Origin: Mytilus trossulus
Lineage: Eukaryota > Mollusca > Bivalvia > Mytilida > Mytilidae
Assembly (NCBI RefSeq): GCF_036588685.1
Contig: NC_086382.1
Location: 69,351,999 to 69,415,998, forward strand
Reading direction: 5' to 3'
DNA: 64,000 nucleotides
Positions 10,900 to 21,200 of this stretch are shown in pieces. Each line of letters begins with the position of its first letter. The first letter of the stretch is position 1. The position numbers and the translations under genes are program-made. The notes beneath the pieces are model-generated. The model saw only the letters and a program-made list of their open reading frames with translations, was not told where the DNA came from and did no database searches.

Positions 10900-12466
10900 G
10901 GCCGTGTTCACATTGACCTAAACTCGGTGTTGTGTTAGTGTAACTCACACATAAGCTAAACATAATTACGTTCCCAATAAACCTTTTCAATATCTCTCGA
11001 CACCGACTAATGACACCTACAGTTTACAGGTAAAATGGATGGGTCGTCTCAAAGACAAAAAAACATCACGATTCTCATTGCGTAACATATTGGATTGGCG
11101 GTTATATACTGAGTTTACTATATAGCTTCAGAATATATATTAACCAAATAAATAAATAAATACATATCTCTATCATAAAATCTTCTTATTTTGTATGTAT
11201 TTAGAAATAATTTCATGTTGAATTGATAAAAAAATTTATATTGCAATCATTATGCATCCCTTCAATTTAATGATTATGTGAGTCTTCACCAAATATTTGC
11301 CGTAATATATATATTGGTGTAATAGGTTTTATGAAATATTTCAAAATTTGTAAAAAATAATTACTTTCAAGACTGTCCGTCCGTCCGTCCGTATCACACT
11401 TGTGAACACGACCAACTTGGTGTTTTTTCACCGATCTTTACCTTAGTTGATGTACATATTCAATTTCTGGAGCGAAAATCACATAATGATTGTTTAAGTG
11501 GAAGGAAAATGTCACATCTATTTTTCATCGACGGACTTCTCCGCTTCAAGATATATTTTTCCATTTATATATAAAAAAAGAAACGATTTTTTATATAAAA
11601 TTGATACTTATAACACTTATTAATAAAATTCTTTACATAAATATTTGTCTAAACTTGATATATTTATTAGTAATAAAAACACTTTACGTAGCCTTATAAA
11701 CCCCTTATCAAGACTCATCCATCATCATTGCCGAACACATAATTCATTAGAAAAGGTCTTCCCGAATCAACTGGAGGTATAAACTGACAGAAATATTTGC
11801 CACTGGTCTTTACTCAAACAACGATTCACTCATAAATGCATTACTAAAAAGGGTGAGATTAATTGTTTGTTTGTGTAGAATCTCAGAACCGGTAAAATAC
11901 AATTAGAAATAAAACAAAAATAGAACCCTCTCCTTTTGCCAAAAAAACAACAAACTTGCAGAAACAATACCATTTGGAACAAACAGAAAAGATAGAAATG
12001 TAGTGATCCTTAACATGCTTTTTCTTTGTCTATAAGCACGGTGATGCAACATTTTTAAAGCGTAGTCAAGACATCTTTAAACTACTGCAAATCATCCAAT
12101 ATTACTTTTTTAAAGGAGCAACTACTTTATTTTAAAAAAAAGAGGTTGGGGGGGGGGGGAGCGTCTAAGTCCGATTTTTTTCTCGCACAACAGTTAATAT
12201 TCATTTTTTTTCGATGGCACCAATTTAACACTATAATGTATGGGGCAACTTTAGATTCAGACTATTTTTTCATTCTAATCATCTGTATGACATGATTTTT
12301 TTTTAAATTTAAATGACATATAGTTTACATGTGTGAACAAATCTTATGTACAGGTAACTAAACAATGTGTACAGATGTGGACAAATCTTATGTGAAACTA
12401 GTGTAGATTACATTAAACCAAATGTAAGCATGTTTACTGTACACGGAGTTTGGTGTGAACACGGCC
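10900..12466. mobile_element. Harbinger/PIF-type non-autonomous element
   Basis: The left end begins GGCCGTGTTCACA and the right end, on the other strand, also begins GGCCGTGTTCACA. Both are directly flanked by TTA (10897-10899 and 12467-12469). A 3-bp TTA/TAA target and a GGCC/GGGC-type terminus are hallmarks of the PIF/Harbinger superfamily. The 1567-bp interior has no transposase or Myb-like frame; its only plus-strand frame (11490-11699) is AT-rich and short. A CCGTCCGTCCGTCC stretch lies near 11380 and a G run near 12150. Superfamily assignment is by terminus and target only. Confidence 0.75.
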
Positions 12467-13049
12467 TTATATACAGAGTCCATTTAATCACTGTTAAATA
12501 TACATAACGTTTCTTAATTCTATCAAAATAAACAAGGAAGCATTGAACTAGTTAAGTTGTTAACCAGAAGCTAAGTGTTTTAAATTATTAAATGCTTGAA
12601 TGGGTTTGGAACATATCTAACATTACAATCAGTTAGAAGCAGGTAAAGCTCATATTAATATAAAGAAGACGGGAACACTCGGACGCTTTTAATGCTTTTT
12701 ATTAAAGAATTTGATTCAACAAACTTCCAGTCATTCCGTATAATCATAGACCAGTAACATGCTCATAATCAATTTGTATGGTGTTTCAGTTGTGGATAAT
12801 ATCAACATGATGATGTTTATGCTATTATTGTTCTGTTACTCAACTGTCGAAGTTAAATGATGATGATAAGGCGAAGGATTAATTCGATATGAGTATCAAC
12901 CATGCTTTGGACTAGAAAGAATACTTTGTTGTAATTTTAACTTGTTAATTCACAAGGAAGCAGTTCACAGGAAGGCATATTACCCGACCCAATAGTTTTT
13001 TTTTAATTTTTAGTACAGCAAGCTTAGCGGAAAGGGAGCAAAAGCCCAT
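12467..13049. other. Gene-free stretch; nothing seen
   Basis: AT-rich sequence without supported exon, repeat family or inverted structure. Confidence 0.4.
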
Positions 13050-13195
13050 TTTATAAGAAATGTTTGACCAGGCGGGGTTCGAACCTACGACATTGAGCAC
13101 TCGATAAGAGCACGCTAAGAAATACAAAATATACTTCGGTCAACGCTTTTATACCCTAATGAAGTAAAAAAAAAAAAGCATTTAATTCTTTAATA
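13050..13195 (-). repeat. tRNA-derived SINE head next to a hairpin-MITE arm
   Basis: On the minus strand, 13050-13130 contains TAGGTTCGAACCCCGCC, a good tRNA T-arm/B-box, preceded by GCGTGCTC and TCGAGTGCTC. I could not fold a full cloverleaf, so this is a SINE head or tRNA relic and not a functional tRNA. About 13133-13190 (CGGTCAACGCTTTTATACCC) matches one arm of the hairpin element at 53480-53598. Confidence 0.6.
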
Positions 13196-14145
13196 AAGAC
13201 GTGACTGTATATATCTAAATACAAATAAAAGATACTGATACCAATTCGATTCACACAATTTGCATTATGAAAATAAGTAATAAGAACTAAAATGCTAAAA
13301 ATTGTGACATTAAAAAAAGAGTGACAATATTAAAAAAATAAAATAAACAAAGTCATGTTTTATAACAAAACAAAACACATGCTATTACAGAATGCAACCC
13401 TCGTTTAACACTGATAAATAGATGTTCAACAAAGAACACCCCGGTATCTTTGGTGAGTTTTATTTAAGACAAAAGAAACAACGGATCGATCTAAGACTAC
13501 CCGAATTTTTCAGAAATCTAGTTCAATAGGTAATAAATATAAAATGTTTTCCAAGAAAAATTGGCTTGAGAAAAATATAGTACATTTTTGAGTCTGTCAG
13601 TGATATTTTACGACATTTCTCTAAGTAAATGGTGGATTAAACCTGGTTGTATAGCAAGTAAAAATATTTACCTATATAATAGTCGCATTGAATTACCTAA
13701 TGTTATATAGATACAATGGATAAGCGTTGATTCTTGAAAAAGAAAACCATTTGCCATTCTTTAAAGTCGAACCCCATCCAAGAGATAGGGATTGTATTGG
13801 AGAAATGAAACTATTTAAACACATGTATTGCTCTTACCACAGATTTCTTATTTACCAATATGCAGAGAAAATGGTTAATTTGAAGACAGGAGTTACTGGC
13901 TTACCATAGTGAGCTGTCTTTGTCGAATAAGTAATAAATCTAAAAAGTATATTCTTCTCAAAACTACTCATCCAATTGAAGAAAACACCTACAGAAAGTT
14001 TTCTCTTGCTACATCAAATTCTAGTCGACGGTTTTTCCTTGAGTAAAATGATCTTGCCAATATTGGGAAAAGTGTAGAAGACTGGATATAACGTTACATT
14101 GTAGGCAGTCTGAAGTTGAATATTAAAAGATTATCTTCTCTCAAA
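13196..14145. other. Gene-free stretch; small tail fragment
   Basis: Near 13625, AAATGGTGGATTAAACCTGG resembles the retroelement tail family. The plus-strand frame 13727-13909 has no motif. Nothing else is supported. Confidence 0.4.
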
Positions 14146-14245
14146 AATCCATCGCGTTTCGTCTACATAAGACTCATGAGTGACGCTCAGATCAAAATAG
14201 TTATGAAGCCAAACAAGTACAAGGTTGAAGATAAAGGTCAATCGA
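14146..14245 (+). repeat. Truncated CGCGTTTCGTCTACATAAG repeat
   Basis: A 100-bp fragment of the repeat described at 10460-10800: CGCGTTTCGTCTACATAAGA, then GAGTGACGCTCAGATCAAAA and AGCCAAACAAGTACAAGGTT. It lies inside a short plus-strand frame that I therefore reject as a gene. Confidence 0.8.
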
Positions 14246-14765
14246 CTAAGAAACGATCGATAAATAAGATTCATTTTTGCGTGCAGATATACATTCAGTC
14301 AGTGTCTTGAGGTTGCAGATAATTTCGCCAATTTGAAATGATTTTTTTTTTCATGAACTATCGGGAAAGGTTAACTAATCAGTACACGATATTTAACTGT
14401 TTCAATCTTTTTAACCGTTGAACATTGAAAGGGAATTAATTTACATGAGCGACTGCAATGAGTTATTTTGAATGAGACCATAATTATTTTATGTTAACGG
14501 ATGTTCCAAAAATACAACCAAACAAAACCAAAACAGTTCTTTTTTCAGTGCCACAAAAAGAAATAAACAAGTATAAAGGATGATGTACATATATATATTT
14601 TTAAGACTGACATTTAAGGATGTAATTTTCTGTGTAGGTAATTTTGTGAATAATCTATATAAGATATAATAGAATAAGCATTCCCTTATATGTTGTGTTA
14701 TCAAAGTTTAAATGGCTATACATAATATATACCAGTTGCAATAGTCATTCAAGCTATATCATACT
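14246..14765. other. Flank of the large TIR element; no gene
   Basis: AT-rich, with no supported exon. The last five bases (ATACT, 14761-14765) are the left copy of the target duplication of the element that starts at 14766. Confidence 0.45.
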
Positions 14766-14840
14766 CACGGGTAGTAAGGTCGTCATATCGAGGAGCGTTT
14801 AGTACAGTGATTAAGTCATAGTTTGGATAAGTTTGACATG
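14766..14840 (+). repeat. Left 75-bp terminal inverted repeat
   Basis: Starts CACGGGTAGTAAGG and ends GTTTGACATG. It matches 18004-18078 in inverse orientation at 73 of 75 positions. Confidence 0.9.
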
Positions 14841-17800
14841 GTTAATTTATGTTGTTTCCACAAACTATTGCCTCAGTTCTATTAACACGAGCAGATAAAA
14901 AGCAAATAAGATGATTGAATCTGTATTGGAGGTCAAACGATCTATATTGGAATTGTTGTTTCACGAAATTAACACAGAATAAGCAAGATATCGGAATTGC
15001 TATGGTTCGGTTAAGCGATTGACATGGTTCGGTTAAGAGTCTTGAAAATCGTCATGGTTTTGGTCAAGATTGTCATGGTTTAGATCGAAATAAATATATT
15101 TGTGTTTCACTTTAATACTGAAAATTTGATTGATAGCGCCTGTTATTGAACGAAGTTACACTATATATTAACTGCCTGAGAAGAAAAAAGCCTGTTTAAC
15201 CAAATTTAGTGGGTGTAATCGTAAAAGCGTAAATTAAACATATCATGTTACTTTTCGTAAGTTTTCTACAATATAAATTTAAAATTCACTGCTCTTTTAA
15301 ACTAGCTTTCGATAAAATTTTACAAAAAAAAGGCAAAGCGTTGCTTCTGTTTCTCATATAATATTTTCTCCATATGTCTATGCTCGACTCTGACGGGGAT
15401 ATCATGAGCGGCATCACTAGTGAAATAGCTAAAGACTTCTACTCAAAAGTGGCAGCTAGTCAAAAAGTTATTTTTGTTTTTCCTTTTCTTTTCTAGAAAA
15501 CTATACATTTGTTGTTTTTTCTTTATTTTAAATTTTGAACCAGTTTATGATGAATAAAATGAGATGTAGGGTTATAAGTCCATGATACAGTAACCCAAAT
15601 ACAAAACTAACCAAAATTAAGAGGACATCATAAGTCGTCAACCATTTACGAAACCGAATAGTTACGTTACGCGTAGCATGGACAACAGTTTTAAAACTTA
15701 TTGGTTTTAAAATTATAATAGGTGAAATTACAATAAAAAGTACTTTCAAAGTTCGAATTTAAAATATGAAAGATCACAACTCCAACTTTGGATTTCAGCC
15801 GATATAATGTTCAAGTTTATCAATTATTATTACGAATCAATAAAAATCTTTGTAATATTGTATAAATGCATCGTGTATAATATCATTAAATTATTTAAAA
15901 TATTTGACTTTTTATGTAATATAGTTTCTATACTTTGTGAAAAAAAACTCCTGCTATCTAGTTTTAAGTATGAGGTGGTATATTAATAAACGTGATTGAA
16001 AAAAGGATTGAAAACCAAACCACACAAGAATGAATTCTTCAACAATAGGATAAATTAAATAGGCCAAACTCTGTATCTGCCTGTTTCTATAAAATGGGTA
16101 AATAAATTGGACAGAGACAGCCAGAGATCTGAAACCATCAAAGTAGTCTCAGTATAGCGTAAATCAGTAAGGTATGACATAGGATAACATGTCGCGTCAC
16201 TAGGTTCTGGACATTTTTGATGAGTGGCCACTTCGGAATTCAGTGAATATGTTTTTGAAATCAAATGTGTAAAACCCTTCCTTTCACAATAGTTAGCGCT
16301 TATGAATGCCTGTTTTGAAAACTTATATTTTCATGATTTCGTAGTTTATAACTTCTTTTCAATTTGTGTAACTAAATATGTTTAGCATAAAATCAACGCA
16401 GTCAAATTCATATTTGTTTTTGTGTTTGTTATTAATTTACACGATAAGGCTCCAAATTTTACACAAATGCATTGAATTGGGCTCATACAATTTTTCAGAG
16501 GCAACTGCATCTATTGCTCCTTTAGACGGGTCATTTGAGCCTGTTGGTGATACTGATTCATTTCTAGCATTCATAAAGTTTAAATGATATATTGTCTCAT
16601 TTTCCAGATAATGACATTTTTAGATATCATAACATGCTCTTTTATGGTACTGACGATGATTTCTTGAGCACCATGTGGAAATCCATCATATAGGTTCACG
16701 ATTGAACTTTTACGTTTAGCAGTAGATCTTCGGGGTTGGTCAAACATTGAATACACTGTAGCTACTGAAATAAATAAACTTAGTATTGTTTAATAAGTTC
16801 TTTATGATTCAAGTTTATAATATAACTGCGGCAATAAAAAATTTAAACATTAAGAAACAAATATTAAAAAATAGGATCCTCTCAATATTGTTTCATATAA
16901 TGCCATTCAATTAAACTACAGTGTTAAATATATATCGTTATTTATTGCTAGACATAATCCAAAGATGCTCACAATATTGGCAGCATAATTCCACTATGAA
17001 ATTTAGAAGAAGCTATCTAAGAATCATGACTTTTTATTATTTGTTATTAGTTTGAAAGAATGTCCTACTAAATATCTGTACTTTATTTGTGTTTTTGGTG
17101 TTTCTGTTACTTGATTTTCTTGTTTAAACCCGATCTGGTGAGTTCTACCTGTGTGGCATGGTTACGGCGAAGAAGAGGTTGGGGAGCCCGCAAACATGTT
17201 TTACTCTGCAATATTGTGTTTATACTGTCTCAAGTTAAGTGTCTGTAATGCCGTGAATATCGTTTGTAACTGTGTATCAAATTTGCTATTTATTTTGGAC
17301 AGAAATTAGGCTGATGGTTTTCTAATTGGAATTCCTATACATTGAATTTTGTCGCAGCCTTTTATATCTTGCTTAGAAATATGGTTTTGCTCATTGTTGA
17401 ATGTTGAAGGACCCTTGATAACAAATAGCTGCTAACATCTACGTCATTTGATCTCAGGTGGATAGTTATATCATTGGCAATCATATTGCATCTACTTATA
17501 ATATATTACTACATTGTATGTGCGTTCTTATGTCCTTTTGTGTTTCAATTGGAACGATTTTTGTTAATTTTGATAGTAACTCTTCATTATACACGACAAG
17601 AATTACATAACTGAACCATGTCGAACATGAACTTAACCATGACACGAATTAACCAAACCATGACACAGATATTTCAGTAATTTTGAATTAATTGCAAAAG
17701 TAGGTATTTTTCAGAATAATTGACCGCAGTGTTATATCACGAAGATATATGTGATGTAACAGACTGTAAGAAAATAAGTTTTTTTATTCACGATAAACCA

Positions 17801-18003
17801 ATAAGCAAGTTTTAAATTTTGACATACGCAAGCTTTGTTCTGTATTAAATCATTAACCATATGATACAACTTGTGATGTACTAACATATTAACTTTATAC
17901 AAAGGTACTTACCAGCTTGAATTAATGATCAGAAGTTTCGTTTACAAAATATCCCAATGTTTACATTTTTACATTGATTTTCATCAAAAAGACTTAACAC
18001 CGT

Positions 18004-18078
18004 CATGTCAAACTTATCCAAACTATGACAAAATCACTGTACTAAACGCTCCTCGATATGACGACCTTACTACCCGTG
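18004..18078 (-). repeat. Right 75-bp terminal inverted repeat
   Basis: Inverse partner of 14766-14840. The outer end reads CTTACTACCCGTG, directly followed by the second ATACT copy. Confidence 0.9.
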
Positions 18079-18263
18079 ATACTAATGTTTAACAAATTGA
18101 CGAACATGCAGACTAGTGTAATGCTTTGAGGAAAAGGTATATTATTGTATCCTATAACAATATGATAGGTTTTCACCTCATAATTTTTGGATCTTTTTTT
18201 TACAATTTAGTTGAAGAGAAAATATTAATTTATAGACTGTTGAATATACATCTTTGTTCTGGT

Positions 18264-18269
18264 TTTATT
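18264..18269 (-). terminator. Poly(A) signal overlapping the receptor stop codon
   Basis: On the minus strand the coding end reads ACATAATAAAACC, so AATAAA begins inside the TAA stop codon. No other AATAAA is seen in the next ~100 bases. The 3' UTR would be very short if this signal is used. Confidence 0.45.
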
Positions 18270-21200
18270 ATGTATTCCCTTCTTGTTGATGTCTCATTAT
18301 GTTTTTGTCTACAACGGCATAAGTTGCACTTGAAGAAGCGTTTTCTATATTTTTGACAGAACTATTAGTTTTGTGACTTTTGTCTACAACTGCATATACA
18401 CAACCCCTTTCGATAGGGGCATTCTTATGTTCAACGCTGTTATCTTCACTGAATTCAAAAGCAGTATTAGTTACTTCGTGAGTATATGAATTTGAATTTT
18501 GAATAATTTTGGTATCGTCAACTGAACTATAACAACCCTCATCTTCACAACTTATATGCCTAGGTGTATCTCCATCAGCAGTAGAATAATTAACATCAAT
18601 ATCGTCGTGTCGTTCGGATGAGACATAAAGCATATTGTATTTTAGACCATCGTCTTCATCGTCATCAGCGGCGATAGAGTTAGCTGTGCAGTTTGCATTG
18701 CTATCCTTTTTGCGAGAATGATGCGACTTTCTCCTGTAAGTGTATAAAAAAACATGTACAATTGAATAACAAAAATTAGTTTATTTGTTTTTACTTTATG
18801 AATTATGGTTTTCATACATCTTATTTGACGAAACAATTATTTTATATAACCAACCCGGGAACAGTATATTTCACGTCAATATATAGCAACACTTACGGAA
18901 TTGTTTTAATAGAACAAGCTTGGTTATTTTATTACGTAAACTTATTTTTTTTATAGATATAGATAGATCTTTGTTTTTTCTATTACAGTAATTCAGAGAA
19001 ACGTGCAATTAAACATCAAAACCATCTCCTAATTTTCTGCAACATTAATTTGTTCGCATGCAAGTGGATATATGCACTGTAAAATCACACTATCAATGAA
19101 AAATAATTAATATTGAAAAAAAGTTATAATGAAATGACAGTACATTGAAATTAATATTATTAAAGCTAAAAAGCTACTAAATGCACCTTTATTTCTATAT
19201 CATTCATATATTCAATTTGTATATCTTTAATTTCTTAAATCTATTTTTTTTTCTTTTATTATTAACATTCTAAATTCTTTTTATATTATTATAATTCTTT
19301 AATGTATCAATATGGTTACTACTCGCTGTCGTTTTTCTTCAGGTGCAATAATTTAGTAAAAATAAGTACATGATATCAAACATGTTGTTTTAAAAATGAG
19401 TTATTAAATTTATTATTTTAGATAGCTGACTGGAGACCATTTAGTTTAATATGAGACCTCTAAATCAACGTTGGAGTTTATAAAACTTAATCTTTTTTTT
19501 TCATAGTATATTTTTTATTAATTTTTCTGAGTTTACATTTGAAGCATTTTGAAAATAGTCATACTTTTGATCTGAGCTAACTATTTGAAACATCATTCCA
19601 GTCAGCTAAGAGGTGTTTTTGAAAAATTAATTCTGTTTTGTCTTTATGTTTGTGTATGTGTTGCTTTGTTTGAATGTAATATATTGTACCTTGTTTTGTG
19701 GAGAGGGCTTACATAGGCTATGCCTGTTGCCCAATCCAATTCAATTTATTTGAATAAAATATTGTTTAAACTAAACTAAACTAAACTAAAATCACACTAA
19801 TGCTTTAGTATTGATTCTGCAATTGCGCACTGATTTTACTTATGGGTTGAGTAAGGTAGATTTTATATGTCTGTTGGTAAAGTTTAAACAAAAAAACTTT
19901 TCGAATTTTATCGGGCACAATAAATCTGAACAAGAATAGCCTGCACTGAATATACCCTCATCATTTAAAATTGAGAATGGAAATGGGGAATGTGTCAAAG
20001 AGACAACAACCCGACCAAAATAAAAAAATACAACAGCAGAAGGTCACCAACAGGTCTTCAATGTAGCGAGAAATTCCCGCACCCGGAGGCGTCCTTCAGC
20101 TTGCCCCTAAACAAATATATACTAGTTCAGTGATAATGAACGCCATACTAATTTCCAAATTGTACACAAGAAACTAAAATTTTAAATAATACAAGACTAA
20201 CAAAGGCCAGAGGCTCCTGACTTGGGACAGGCGCAAAAATGCGGCGGGGTTAAACATGTTTGTGAGATCTCAACCCTCCCCCTATACCTCTAACCAGTGT
20301 AGAAAAGTAAAAGCATAACAATACGCACATTAAAATTCAGTTCAAGAGAAGTCCGAGTCTGATGTCAGAAGATGTAACCAAAGAAAATAAACAAAATGAC
20401 AATAATACATAAATAACAACAGACTACTAGCAGTTAACTGACATGCCAGCTCCAGACTTCAATTAAACTGACTGAAAGATTATGATTTCATCAAATGAAC
20501 ATCAGGCACAATCCTTCCCGTAAGGGGTTTAGTATCATACCATCATAACATATATGAGAAGAACATAACCCGTGTCATGCCAACAACTGTTTTTAGAATA
20601 AATGTGTTTAGTTCAGACGCAAAGACCTTATCAGTGACTCAATATTTACGCCAAAATATGCAATCTTTAATGACTTGACAACAGTATCGTAATTATACCC
20701 CTTCTTAATAAGTCTATTCAAAGGTTTTGTAAGTTTATGAGGTGAATACTGACACCTTTGTGCTTTATAAAGAATATTTCCATAAAAAATTGGATGTGAA
20801 ATACCTGAACGTATAAAAAGTCTGCATGTTGAGCTATATTTACGAATGATGTCTTTATACCGATGATAAAATTTAGTAAATGTTTTGACTAGTTTGTGAT
20901 ATTGAATATTTGTGTTTTAGTACATTGCAACACGTGTTACTCAAAACAAACTCAAACGTAGTTTTGACTTACTTAGTATCTTGATTCTATAAAACACTCA
21001 TTTTCTCTTATCTTGTGTAATTTTACATGTACCTTTTGCATAATAAGATGACAACTACAACTAAAACACACAGAACAAACCCACCACCTGCTCCCTCGGC
21101 TATGTAAAGTGTATTGTCACCTGAAAAATATTACAAGACTGAACTTATGAAAATATTAACAAAATATAACAATTTGTTGACTGATTTCATAAAAAATGAA

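Larger units (their letters stand above)
14766..18078. mobile_element. 3.3-kb DNA transposon with 75-bp terminal inverted repeats
   Basis: The two ends (14766-14840 and 18004-18078) are inverted copies of each other over 75 bp, with only two adjacent mismatches at positions 48-49. Both begin CACGGGTAGTAAGGTCGTCA. The element is bracketed by a perfect 5-bp direct repeat, ATACT (14761-14765 and 18079-18083). Inside each end is a cluster of a motif close to CATGGTTCGGTTAAG. Four copies lie between 15002 and 15085, and about three in the opposite sense between 17612 and 17670. The interior has only short open frames on both strands and no transposase signature I can name, so I infer a non-autonomous or decayed copy. 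CAC termini with a 5-bp target are also seen in Transib-type elements, but the rest of their consensus is not matched, so superfamily is open. Confidence 0.85.

Noticed and set aside
13060-13130. Functional tRNA gene on the minus strand
   Set aside because: A good B-box is present, but I could not fold acceptor and D arms, and SINE-like sequence follows.
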